Source of the DNA: a virus
Direction: 5' to 3' (one strand)
Virus record (IMG/VR): IMGVR_UViG_3300034104_003823
Coordinates: 1-58,874 of that record
Length of the DNA stretch: 58,874 bases
In this document: positions 17,113 through 25,632 of the stretch, in pieces
Layout: every line of letters starts with the position of its first letter
Position numbering within the stretch: the stretch's first letter is position 1
Made by a program: the position numbers and the translations under genes
Notes under the pieces: generated by a model
What the model was told of the DNA's origin: nothing
What the model saw: only the letters and a program-made list of their open reading frames with translations
The model's database searches: none

Positions 17113-17707
17113 CTCGGAAGAATTAAACAAACAAATTGAATTATTAAATGAAATTGATTTAATCTTTGATGATGGAAACAACGATGACTCACAATACAAC
17201 GAAATTATTGATGAATTTGGTTTAGATATTAATGAATTACTAAAAGATATGGGAAGTTTTAATCCGGTGATGGATATAAATTATTCTATGTCAAATAAAG
17301 ATTCGGTTGAACCGGAATACGCATATGAAACGGACTCTGGGTTTGACCTATATTCAACTGAAGAATTATACATTGAACCATTTGATAGAGTTCTTGTCCC
17401 AACCGGTTTACACTTTGATATTCCGGATGGTTATGAAATTCAAGTAAGATCAAAAAGTGGACTTGCTTTAAAACAAGGTCTTATGGTTTTAAATTCTCCT
17501 GGAACCGTAGATCAGGGATATACCGGCGAAATTAAAGTTATTATATTTAATACAACAAAAAGAACTATTAAAATTGAGAAAGGTCAAAAAATTGCTCAAG
17601 CTGTTTTATGTCCTGTTGTATGTGGGAAATGGATTAACTTGGTTAGGATAGAAAATATAGAAGACAAAGATAGGTCTGATAATGGATTTGGTAGTACAGG
17701 AATTTAA
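17099..17707 (+). CDS. dut: dUTP diphosphatase (dUTPase) with N-terminal extension (202 aa)
   Basis: All five trimeric-dUTPase motifs are visible: SGFDLYS (I), RSKSGLA (II), GTVDQGYTGEIKVI (III), GQKIAQAVL (IV) and the C-terminal Gly-rich arm DNGFGSTGI (V). The enzyme hydrolyses dUTP to dUMP and pyrophosphate, keeping uracil out of phage DNA and feeding dTMP synthesis. The catalytic core starts near residue 70. The first ~65 residues are an acidic, Asn-rich extension not found in ordinary 140-150-residue dUTPases; an internal start (M50 or M58) cannot be excluded. The 14-base overlap with the methyltransferase supports the long start. Confidence 0.9.
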   Translation: METNNSEELNKQIELLNEIDLIFDDGNNDDSQYNEIIDEFGLDINELLKDMGSFNPVMDINYSMSNKDSVEPEYAYETDSGFDLYSTEELYIEPFDRVLVPTGLHFDIPDGYEIQVRSKSGLALKQGLMVLNSPGTVDQGYTGEIKVIIFNTTKRTIKIEKGQKIAQAVLCPVVCGKWINLVRIENIEDKDRSDNGFGSTGI

Positions 17708-17716
17708 TAAAAAAAA

Positions 17717-18370
17717 ATGTCAAATTTAAGAATATTATCTTACGCAACTGATTTTAATAATCAAAATTTTAAATTATTACAAAACAAACTAGACGTTGAG
17801 GTATTACCAATTTTACAAAACTGGTCCTGGGATTTTTACCCTAAATCTTTTTCGGTATATGAAACAATAAAAAAATTTAATCCAGAAGATATTGTTTTAG
17901 TTTGTGACGCATACGATGTATTACCAACAAAAAAATTAACAAAAAATATTCTTTTTGATAAAATAAATGAAAAATTTGATTTAAATAAGATAACATTTAA
18001 TGCTGAAAAAAATTGTTATCCAGATATGTCTTTAACTAATTTATATCCAGAATCAAACTCACCTTGGAAATATTTAAATGCCGGAATTTATGTCGGTAAG
18101 GTAAAAAAAGTTTTAGTTATGCTAGAAAATTTATTACCTAAGATAAAAAATTCAATGGACCAAAAAGAGTTTTCTATTTCATTTATAAATAATAAATTTG
18201 ATATTACTTTAGATTACAATTGTGATATATTCCAAACAATGTATATGTTAAATGATGACGATTTATTTATTAACAATAATACTATTTTAAATAATAAAAC
18301 AAACACAGAACCACTTTTATTTCATGGTAATGGAAAATCTAATCTATCAATAATTGAAAACCTTTTATAA
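17717..18370 (+). CDS. PLOD/GT25-like glycosyltransferase (217 aa)
   Basis: It has the layout of the glycosyltransferase domain of procollagen lysyl hydroxylases and related enzymes: VLVCDAYDVLPT (the D-x-x-D metal site), ITFNAEKNCYPD (the F-x-A-E-x-x-C-x-P block), WKYLNAGIYVGKV, LDYNCDIFQTMY and the terminal LLFHGNGKS. Residue order and spacing fit well across the length, so the whole protein is the enzyme. It would transfer glucose or galactose from a UDP-sugar; the acceptor is unknown. One base separates its stop from the next start. Confidence 0.75.
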   Translation: MSNLRILSYATDFNNQNFKLLQNKLDVEVLPILQNWSWDFYPKSFSVYETIKKFNPEDIVLVCDAYDVLPTKKLTKNILFDKINEKFDLNKITFNAEKNCYPDMSLTNLYPESNSPWKYLNAGIYVGKVKKVLVMLENLLPKIKNSMDQKEFSISFINNKFDITLDYNCDIFQTMYMLNDDDLFINNNTILNNKTNTEPLLFHGNGKSNLSIIENLL

Positions 18371-18371
18371 T

Positions 18372-18914
18372 ATGTTTTTAAATATAATAACCCCTTGTTC
18401 TAGACCAGAAAATTTACACACAATTAGTAATAGTATAAATATACCAAAAAATAACTATAGGTGGATTGTAGTTTTTGATTTGGAAGAACTACCGGATTTA
18501 AATTTAATCCCAAATAATTGTGAAGTTTTTTTACATAAAAACCCAAATAGTTCTTTTGGTAATTCTCAAAGAAATTACGCATTAGATATTATTGATGATG
18601 GGTATGTATATTTTAATGATGATGACACAACAATGCATCCAAATTTATGGAAAACCATTAAAAATTTTAATTCCGATTTCATATCATTTATACAATTAAA
18701 TAAAAATGGTCAAATGAGACTTATTGGTAATGAAGTTAGAGTTGGGGGTATCGATAGTCACAATTTTATTGTGTCAAGAAATGTTGTTGGTTCTAGTCGT
18801 TTTTTTATTAATCGATATGATGCTGATGGTTACTTTGCTCAAGAATGTTATTTAAAATCTATAAGTAAAACACATTTTAACATACCACTATCAATTTATA
18901 ATAACCTTAGATAA
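18372..18914 (+). CDS. GT2-like (GT-A) glycosyltransferase, short (180 aa)
   Basis: The start at 18372 (MFLNIITPCSRPENLHTISN) is chosen because the opening is a canonical GT-A beta strand and follows the previous stop by one base; an ATG at 18354 would add six residues inside the previous gene. NSSFGNSQRNYALDIIDDGYVYFNDDDTTMHPN holds the D-D-D metal-binding motif. The protein is shorter than most GT2 enzymes, and the acceptor part is reduced to VGGIDSHNFIVSRN...ADGYFAQECYL. Probably an active small transferase of the same cluster; substrate unknown. Confidence 0.7.
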   Translation: MFLNIITPCSRPENLHTISNSINIPKNNYRWIVVFDLEELPDLNLIPNNCEVFLHKNPNSSFGNSQRNYALDIIDDGYVYFNDDDTTMHPNLWKTIKNFNSDFISFIQLNKNGQMRLIGNEVRVGGIDSHNFIVSRNVVGSSRFFINRYDADGYFAQECYLKSISKTHFNIPLSIYNNLR

Positions 18915-18923
18915 TTTTATTAT

Positions 18924-19712
18924 ATGGAAAAATATTTAGTTATAATGTCTGATAATAGAGAAATTTCTAATGATTATGATAATTGTGATTATAATTCTCT
19001 AACTGCTTTTATAAATAATAGATATTGTTTTAAAAATGGTTATGATTTTATCTATTTAAGACCAAATAATAATGGCAATAATAGTTTAAATTTATGTTAT
19101 TCACCATCTGGTAATCTAAGACATTCTTCCTGGGCTAAAATTTTAAGTTCAATTTATGTTATAAAAAATTTTAATAAATATGATAAAGTAGTTTACATTG
19201 ATTCGGATTGTATTTTTAACAATTTTAATAAAAAAATTGATGAGCATTTCTCAAATTTACCAAAAATATTTAATGATAAATTAACCAATCCTAATATAAT
19301 TTTTTTAAATGATAGACCTTGGCATATTGAGTCTCCTTGTGCTGGGTTTTTTATTTTTACTAATAATCAGGACAATCTAAATTTTTTTAAAACTTGGTAT
19401 GAATATGATGATGTTTTAGATCGAAATTTTGATTTAAACCACTGCTGGGAACAATGGTCATTATATAAAATACTAAAAACTGATTTTTCAAAAGAAGTGG
19501 TAATTTTAGATGATTATATGTTTGTTAATCATAGTGATGAACAATTTCTTAGACATATTGGTACGCACGAAAAAAACAATAGAATACCTTTCTTTAAGGA
19601 AAAAATAAAAATGTTAGGTTACACAAAAAAAGATTTTAATAATATAACTAATGAAATTAAAACGTCTATTGTTGATTATAATACAAAATTAATTACTGAA
19701 AAATTTATATGA
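18924..19712 (+). CDS. GT34-like galactosyl/mannosyltransferase family protein (262 aa)
   Basis: SSWAKILSSIYVIKNFNKYDKVVYIDSDCIFNN has the W-x-K-...-D-x-D arrangement of GMA12/MNN10 (GT34) enzymes, with D-S-D as metal ligands. ESPCAGFFIFTNN then gives the acceptor-loop block. NHCWEQWSLYKIL and VNHSDEQFLRHIGTH complete the family pattern. The stop overlaps the next start (ATGA), so translation is coupled. Family assignment is by eye; a sugar transfer role is likely, the linkage unknown. Confidence 0.65.
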   Translation: MEKYLVIMSDNREISNDYDNCDYNSLTAFINNRYCFKNGYDFIYLRPNNNGNNSLNLCYSPSGNLRHSSWAKILSSIYVIKNFNKYDKVVYIDSDCIFNNFNKKIDEHFSNLPKIFNDKLTNPNIIFLNDRPWHIESPCAGFFIFTNNQDNLNFFKTWYEYDDVLDRNFDLNHCWEQWSLYKILKTDFSKEVVILDDYMFVNHSDEQFLRHIGTHEKNNRIPFFKEKIKMLGYTKKDFNNITNEIKTSIVDYNTKLITEKFI

Positions 19713-20614
19713 AAAAAATTGATGTATGTCTAAACGTATTGGGTAAACCATACCAGACAATAGTAACTTTAAAAAGTTTATTAAAACATTCTTCACAACA
19801 TATTGATAAAATATTTTTAATCGAAGAGGAAAACCAACCAATAGATTATAATTTTGATTTAATAAAAAATGAAGTAAATTATGATGGATTAATTAGGTTT
19901 AAACCAAAACATTTTTTGTGGGTAAATGGTACTGATTATAATTTATATCAAACAAATGAAGATTATAAATATTCAATAAGATATGAATATGGATTAAATA
20001 ATACTGATAAATCACATATATTATTAATTCATAATGATGTTTTTTTCCAAAAAGACATTGTTGGTGAGTTATTAAATGAAGATGAAAATTTTTTTGGTAT
20101 TGGTAGAGTTGGTCAATGTTGGAATTGTCCTTTGTTTTATGAAAATTTATGTAGTGGGGAAAAATTAAGTAAAAATTTAGAAAACAATTTTGATTATGAT
20201 TTCATATTTGATGTTATTTACAAACACAATACCACCAGAACTTTCATACATCAAAATAAAATTGATAAATTAAAACCATTACCGCTACCGGAATGTAGAA
20301 TAAACGAATGGTGTATGTTAATAAATGTTGATTTATATAGAAAAGAAGTTTTAGAAAATAAAACCGTTGTTCCATTTGGTGGTTACTTTATAATGGATAT
20401 TGGTGATTTGTGGTTTAAACAAATGGTTGATTTAGGATATAAATTTAAAAATTTTGACATAGATAAATACATAACACATGCGTATTTTTCTATTACCGGA
20501 AACGGTCATAGTTCATTATTTGATTCTAATAAATACCAAATTGAAGAAGTTGAAGCTAAAAAATATTACGAAGAAAATTTAAAAGATGATAACAATAATA
20601 TACTCAACACATAA
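19709..20614 (+). CDS. GT-A type glycosyltransferase-like protein (301 aa)
   Basis: The N-terminus VCLNVLGKPYQTIVTLKSLLKHS is a GT2-like opening, and HILLIHNDVFFQKDIVGELL places an N-D motif where GT-A enzymes have D-x-D. A Cys-containing stretch (GIGRVGQCWNCPLF) follows, then RINEWCMLINVDLYR, and HAYFSITGNGHSS near the C-terminus. The D-x-D is not canonical, so catalytic activity is less certain than for neighbours. It overlaps the next gene by 29 bases. Confidence 0.6.
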   Translation: MKKIDVCLNVLGKPYQTIVTLKSLLKHSSQHIDKIFLIEEENQPIDYNFDLIKNEVNYDGLIRFKPKHFLWVNGTDYNLYQTNEDYKYSIRYEYGLNNTDKSHILLIHNDVFFQKDIVGELLNEDENFFGIGRVGQCWNCPLFYENLCSGEKLSKNLENNFDYDFIFDVIYKHNTTRTFIHQNKIDKLKPLPLPECRINEWCMLINVDLYRKEVLENKTVVPFGGYFIMDIGDLWFKQMVDLGYKFKNFDIDKYITHAYFSITGNGHSSLFDSNKYQIEEVEAKKYYEENLKDDNNNILNT

Positions 20615-22097
20615 AAATTTTAAGTACAATTCTAATTTTAAACAACACTTATTACAGACGGTTGGTTTAGATGATGTTCAAATTTTAGAATATGAAAATT
20701 ATAATCAATACTCATTATCAGAAATTTATAATAGTGGTATTACAAAATCTATTTATAATATTATAGTTTGTTGTCACAATGACATCAAATTAGAAAAGAA
20801 CTGGGGTAAAAAATTATTAGATGATTTTTCTAATAATCCAGAGTTTGGTATAATTGGTAAAGCCGGTTCTTGTTATTTTCCAAAGTCCGGTGTTTACTGG
20901 GAAAAAATGTTCCAAACAATGGCTGGTCAAGTTTACCACCACCCAACAAATCAAAAAAAATGGTTAAATAAATATTCACCAAAATTACCATTTTTAGTTC
21001 CGGTTGTAACAGTTGATGGGTTATTTATTGCTTTTGATAAAACAAAAATTAAACATAAGTTTGACGAATCATATGGTAAATTTCACTTTTATGATCACGG
21101 ATTTGCAGTTCCAAATTATTTAGATGGTGTAAAAATTGGTATAACATCTTCTTTTGAAATTACTCACCAATCTGTCGGTCAACCTAACCAGGAATTTTTT
21201 GACTCAAAAATTAAATTTGTTGAGAAATGGGGTGATAAATTACCACTAGATTTAAAACCAGAAAAGATTTATGTTCCGGAAATAAAAAGAAAAAAATTTA
21301 AAAAACTAGGAAAAGTTGGTATAATAATACCAACAAAAGGAAAGGTTGATTTGTTGTTTAATTGTATTAACTCATTTTATGAATATTGCGATTCTAATAT
21401 GTTTAATATTTTTATAGCCGATACTGGTTCTACAGATAATGAAAAAACTCAAATAAAAAATTATATTTCTAATAAAACAAACATTAAGTTAATTGAATAT
21501 GATTATTATAATTTTGCAAAAATAAATAATGATGTTGTAAAAAACCATATAACAGATGAATGTGAATTTTTATTATTTTCAAATAACGATATAAAATTAT
21601 TAAATGATGTTATCACTGGTATGTTGTCTGTTTTTGAAACAAATAAAAAAACTGGGACTGTTGGATGTAGATTACATTTTGGCGACAATACAATACAACA
21701 TGATGGTGTTGTTATAATAAAACATAGTAGTGGTAAAATTGATGTTAGTCATTTAAATATTAGTAATTATTATAATTATTTTACAACAACACGTAATGTT
21801 ATTGGCAATACTGGTGGACTGCTAATGATTCGTAAAAAAACATTTATTGATGTTAATATGTTTAACGAGAATTATACAACTTGTTTTGAGGATGTTGAGT
21901 TAAACATTATGGTTAAATTAAAAGGTTTGGTTAATGTTACTAATAGTGAATGTGTAGCATATCATTATGAGTCACAAACCAGAAAAGAAGATTCAGAAGA
22001 TTTAATTAAATTAAATAATGATTACAAAAACCATTTATTTCCTACTATTATAAATAATTGGAATAAAATAAACGATATGGTAATTAATTTAAAATGA
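20586..22097 (+). CDS. Two-domain GT2 glycosyltransferase (503 aa)
   Basis: Two GT-A domains lie in tandem. The first (1-220) has IYNIIVCCHNDIKLEKNWG and VVTVDGLFIAFDKTK. The second (about 240-500) has VGIIIPTKGKVDLLFNCINS, IFIADTGSTDNE, EFLLFSNNDIKLLNDVI, NTGGLLMIRKKTF and NYTTCFEDVELNIMVKLKG, a complete GT2 set including the E-D catalytic pair. Such tandem enzymes often make alternating or two-step glycans. The ATGA overlap with PhoH couples its translation to that gene. Substrates are unknown. Confidence 0.75.
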   Translation: MITIIYSTHKNFKYNSNFKQHLLQTVGLDDVQILEYENYNQYSLSEIYNSGITKSIYNIIVCCHNDIKLEKNWGKKLLDDFSNNPEFGIIGKAGSCYFPKSGVYWEKMFQTMAGQVYHHPTNQKKWLNKYSPKLPFLVPVVTVDGLFIAFDKTKIKHKFDESYGKFHFYDHGFAVPNYLDGVKIGITSSFEITHQSVGQPNQEFFDSKIKFVEKWGDKLPLDLKPEKIYVPEIKRKKFKKLGKVGIIIPTKGKVDLLFNCINSFYEYCDSNMFNIFIADTGSTDNEKTQIKNYISNKTNIKLIEYDYYNFAKINNDVVKNHITDECEFLLFSNNDIKLLNDVITGMLSVFETNKKTGTVGCRLHFGDNTIQHDGVVIIKHSSGKIDVSHLNISNYYNYFTTTRNVIGNTGGLLMIRKKTFIDVNMFNENYTTCFEDVELNIMVKLKGLVNVTNSECVAYHYESQTRKEDSEDLIKLNNDYKNHLFPTIINNWNKINDMVINLK

Positions 22098-22825
22098 CAA
22101 GAAAACCAAAAATTAAAGAAGAACCCGAACAAACACAACAATTTTCAAGAAAAGATTTTATAAATTCAGTAATCAAGAAAAAACAAAGAAATAAATTTTT
22201 ATCGGAACAACAAGAAGAATATTATAATCTTTTAAAAAATAATCAAATAACAATTGCATCCGGACCTGCTGGTGTTGGTAAATCATTTATTGCTATGAAG
22301 GCAGCTGTTGATTTATTGATGGATTCGGACAATTCTTATGAAAAAATAATTATTGTTCGTCCGGCGGTTGAAGCTGAAGAGAAGTTGGGTAGTTTACCTG
22401 GAAACCTTGAAGAAAAATTGGACCCGTATATTTTCCCGTCTTACTATCTTTTAAATAAAATTATTGGTAAAGACGCTCGTGAAAAATTAAAGGAGGCCGA
22501 AGTTATTGAGGTATTCGCACTTGCATATATGAGGGGAATGAATATCGACAATTCAATTTTAATTTTTGAGGAAGCACAAAATTCAACACCAAATCAAATG
22601 AAATTATTATTGACAAGAATTGGTTTTAATAGTAAATTCTTTATATCTGGAGATCTTGAACAAACAGATAGGTATAAAGATAAAAGACAATCTGGTCTTT
22701 ATGATGCGTTGCAAAGATTTAAAGATATTAACGACATTGGGGTATATGATTTTAGAGATGCTAAAAATGTTAGAAATCCATTAATAGGTAAGATACTTAG
22801 TAAATATGAAGAAAATAGGGATTGA
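22094..22825 (+). CDS. phoH: PhoH-family ATPase (243 aa)
   Basis: Walker A is GPAGVGKS (residues 57-64), Walker B is SILIFEEAQN, and KLLLTRIGFNSKFFISGDLEQTD carries sensor I, as in PhoH proteins. These are RecA-fold ATPases, very common in marine and other large phages; a helicase or RNA-processing role has been proposed, but the phage function is unsettled. The short N-terminal extension (1-35) is basic and probably disordered. It overlaps both neighbours (4 and 20 bases), so it is embedded in the operon. Confidence 0.9.
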   Translation: MTRKPKIKEEPEQTQQFSRKDFINSVIKKKQRNKFLSEQQEEYYNLLKNNQITIASGPAGVGKSFIAMKAAVDLLMDSDNSYEKIIIVRPAVEAEEKLGSLPGNLEEKLDPYIFPSYYLLNKIIGKDAREKLKEAEVIEVFALAYMRGMNIDNSILIFEEAQNSTPNQMKLLLTRIGFNSKFFISGDLEQTDRYKDKRQSGLYDALQRFKDINDIGVYDFRDAKNVRNPLIGKILSKYEENRD

Positions 22826-23468
22826 CATTAATGGTGTTTTAAGAGATACTATTGAGAAATTTAAACAAGTATATGAAAAACACCTTATAGATAACTATCA
22901 AGATAATTTTGCCGGTAAGACATACAAACTAGATATGTCCGGCAATACTGAATTAGAAGAACAAGTAGAATCATTTAAGTATAAAATATTAAGTGATGTA
23001 ACATCTCTTGATTTGTCAAAACATTTTTCATTTCAGAATAAAGAAGAATTGTATTCATTTATGTATGAAGAATACACAATGGAACTATTTGGCCACGCAC
23101 CCTCAACTGAAATTAATTCATTTAATGTTTTAAATGAATTATATTACGAGTTAAGAGATAATTATGATTTATTATTATTATCTGATGAAATAGGTAAATC
23201 AAAACCAGCAACATTATTTTTTGTTTCAAAATTTGGATGTCTATTAGAACAAGTTTTATTCTTTTCAGAATCAACAAAAAATAGGGTTTGGGATAATGTT
23301 GATGTGTTATTAACCGCAAATCCAGATTTAATAAAAAATAAACCAGATAATAAAATTGTTATAAAATATAACACTAAATATAATGAAGATGTAGAAAGTG
23401 AATTTAAAATATCCACTTTATCTGATTTTGCTTTATTATTAAAAAAAATAGAAAGTGAATATGTTTAA
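22806..23468 (+). CDS. HAD-like (5'-nucleotidase type) protein with D-to-N change (220 aa)
   Basis: Motif I reads GIDINGVLRDT: the nucleophile Asp is present but the acid/base Asp two positions on is Asn. DLLLLSDE fits motif II, GKSKPATLFF gives the motif III Lys, and FFSESTKNRVWDNVDVLLTANPD stands where motif IV should be. The fold therefore looks like a small HAD phosphatase of the deoxynucleotidase kind, possibly inactive or with altered chemistry. It overlaps PhoH by 20 bases and the next small gene by 8. Confidence 0.6.
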   Translation: MKKIGIDINGVLRDTIEKFKQVYEKHLIDNYQDNFAGKTYKLDMSGNTELEEQVESFKYKILSDVTSLDLSKHFSFQNKEELYSFMYEEYTMELFGHAPSTEINSFNVLNELYYELRDNYDLLLLSDEIGKSKPATLFFVSKFGCLLEQVLFFSESTKNRVWDNVDVLLTANPDLIKNKPDNKIVIKYNTKYNEDVESEFKISTLSDFALLLKKIESEYV

Positions 23469-23760
23469 AATTTGGAATGAGTATTATTACTTGGATTTGG
23501 ATGCGTTGGAAGAATATGTCCAAATTAAACCGGAGAATAAAGAAAAAAAAGAAGATGATGAAGAAACTGAAATAAGAGATTCAGAAACACAAGTTCATTT
23601 AGTAAAATATGATACTTGTAAATTATTGATGGAAGTTATTTTCTTTAAAGAGAATGAAGAAATTGATGAAAAACTTGGACCTCAATCAAGTGAATTATCA
23701 ATTCCTTTTAAATTAGCATTTAATACACTTTTAAATAAAAAAATAATTAACAAATTTTAA
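23461..23760 (+). CDS. Small acidic unknown protein (99 aa)
   Basis: The ATG at 23461 (MFKIWNEYYYLDLDALEEYV) is preferred to a GTG two codons earlier; either way the start overlaps the end of the HAD-like gene. Residues 22-45 are highly charged (Lys/Glu), the rest is helical, and no domain is recognised. It lies 2 bases before the next glycosyltransferase. Function unknown. Confidence 0.6.
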   Translation: MFKIWNEYYYLDLDALEEYVQIKPENKEKKEDDEETEIRDSETQVHLVKYDTCKLLMEVIFFKENEEIDEKLGPQSSELSIPFKLAFNTLLNKKIINKF

Positions 23761-23762
23761 TT

Positions 23763-24824
23763 ATGGAACAAGAAAAATTACAAAAATTAGAAAGGTCAAT
23801 AGAAAACCTTAAAGAAAAAAAATCAAGAATTTATTTCTTAGTACAAGACACCAAAGGAAATGCAAAGGCTTCGATAGCATACATTTATGAAATGGCAATG
23901 ACTTTAAAAAAGAATGGTTACAACCCAATCATTTTACACGAAAAACCAGATTATTTTGGTGTTGGGAATTGGTTAGGTACGGAATATATGGACGAGTTAC
24001 CACACAAGTCAATTGATGGGACAAGTTTAGAAATATCACCAGAAGACTTTATCATAATTCCTGAAATTTATGGTTTTGTTATGGATCAAATTACAAAACT
24101 TCCTTGTGGTAAAGTTGTTCTTTGTCAGGCATATGACCATATTTTTGAGACCTTACAACCAGGACAAACTTGGTCTCAACTTGGTTTTTACAAATGTCTT
24201 ACAACTTCTGAAAAACAAAAGGAGTATATCGAAACAGTTATGAGAAATGTAACTTTTGATGTAATTACACCAACTGTTAGTGACAAATTTGAAAAACAAA
24301 AATTCCCACCAAAAACAATTGTTTCAATTCATACTAGGGACCCTAGAGATACTGTTAATTTTATTAAAACATTTTATGCTAAATTCCCACAATATAGATG
24401 GATTACGTTTAGAGATATGAGAGGTTTAAGTGTTGAACAATTTGCAAATGGTATGAAAGAAAGTTTTGTTTCAGTTTGGATTGATGCAACAAGTGGATTT
24501 GGTACATTCCCTTTAGAATCTATGAAAATGGGTGTTCCGGTTGTTGGTTTAGTTCCAAATATGGTTCCTGAATGGATGACTGAAGATAATGGTATTTGGA
24601 TAAATAATCAAAGTATGTTAGTAGATGTTGTTGCTGATTATATACAAAATTGGTTAGAAGATAATATCAATCCAGAATTATATAACGATATGGAAAAAAC
24701 ATCAAAAATTTATTCTGATAAAGAAAATTTTGATGTTGAGGTAACTAGAATATTTGATAGATGGTTATTAACAAGATTAGAATCATTTGAAGAACAATTA
24801 AATAAATTTCAAACTATAGAATAA
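23763..24824 (+). CDS. GT-B type glycosyltransferase (353 aa)
   Basis: After a short coiled-coil start (1-20) the N-terminal Rossmann unit reads RIYFLVQDTKGNAKASIAYIYEMAMTLKKNG. EDFIIIPEIYGFV and GKVVLCQAYDHIFETL follow. The C-terminal half has TIVSIHTRDPRDTVNFI and VSVWIDATSGFGTFPLESMKMGVPVVGLV, the E-x-x-x-x-G-V-P block that binds the nucleotide sugar in GT4-like enzymes. The protein is therefore probably a retaining GT-B transferase. It is one base from the following GT2 gene, so the two are likely to act together. Confidence 0.75.
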   Translation: MEQEKLQKLERSIENLKEKKSRIYFLVQDTKGNAKASIAYIYEMAMTLKKNGYNPIILHEKPDYFGVGNWLGTEYMDELPHKSIDGTSLEISPEDFIIIPEIYGFVMDQITKLPCGKVVLCQAYDHIFETLQPGQTWSQLGFYKCLTTSEKQKEYIETVMRNVTFDVITPTVSDKFEKQKFPPKTIVSIHTRDPRDTVNFIKTFYAKFPQYRWITFRDMRGLSVEQFANGMKESFVSVWIDATSGFGTFPLESMKMGVPVVGLVPNMVPEWMTEDNGIWINNQSMLVDVVADYIQNWLEDNINPELYNDMEKTSKIYSDKENFDVEVTRIFDRWLLTRLESFEEQLNKFQTIE

Positions 24825-24825
24825 T

Positions 24826-25632
24826 ATGGAAAACAATAAAAGTATATCTGTAATACTACCGATTAAATCGGCCAAAACTCCTTTTTTTGAGGATTATTTC
24901 AAAAAATGTATTGAGTCAATCAATAACCAAAAAGTTGGTATTGAAGAACTTATTATAGTTCACACAAAAGAAACGGCACTTACAAATCACATTCAAAATT
25001 ATGATTTTGGTTCGTTAAATGTTAGATTTCTTGAATGGCAGAATGAACCTAATTTTGCTGAACAAATAAATGCTGGAGTTGAATCCGCGACATCTGAATG
25101 GGTTTCTTTTTTTGAATTTGATGATGAATACTCAAATATCTGGTTTAAAAATGTTAAAGAATATATTGACATATATGGTAATATAGATTCTTTTTTACCA
25201 ATTGTTGTTGATACAGATGACAAGGGTGTTTTTGTTGGTTTTACAAATGAAGCAACCTTTGCTGCAAATATTTCAGATGAATTAGGTATTTTAACTAATG
25301 AAACATTACAAACATATCAAAACTTCCAATTTTCTGGTTTGGTAATTAAAAAACAAAAGTTTCTAGAATTTGGTAAATTAAAAAGTAATTTTAAATTAAC
25401 TTTTGGTTATGAGTTCTTTTTAAGAATGACAAACAATGGTGTTAAATTTTTAACGATTCCAAAAATTGGTTATAAGCATATGAATTTAAGAGATGGTTCA
25501 ATTTTCTGGAATTACAAAAACAGTGATGATAGATTGACAGAAGACGAAGTTGGGTTTTGGATTGATAAGGCTAAGAAAGAATATTTATTTATAAATCAAA
25601 GGGATATAAAATATGAACCCCAGGAAGTTTAA
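24826..25632 (+). CDS. GT2 glycosyltransferase (268 aa)
   Basis: ISVILPIKSAKTPFFEDYFKKCIESI is the GT-A start. INAGVESATSEWVSFFEFDDEYSN gives the A/G-x...D-D metal motif, and FGYEFFLRMTNNGVKFLTIP supplies the acceptor-side E-x-x-x-x-R block. Length is usual for the family. The stop overlaps the next start (TAATG), which couples it to the gp55-like sigma gene. Acceptor unknown. Confidence 0.75.
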   Translation: MENNKSISVILPIKSAKTPFFEDYFKKCIESINNQKVGIEELIIVHTKETALTNHIQNYDFGSLNVRFLEWQNEPNFAEQINAGVESATSEWVSFFEFDDEYSNIWFKNVKEYIDIYGNIDSFLPIVVDTDDKGVFVGFTNEATFAANISDELGILTNETLQTYQNFQFSGLVIKKQKFLEFGKLKSNFKLTFGYEFFLRMTNNGVKFLTIPKIGYKHMNLRDGSIFWNYKNSDDRLTEDEVGFWIDKAKKEYLFINQRDIKYEPQEV

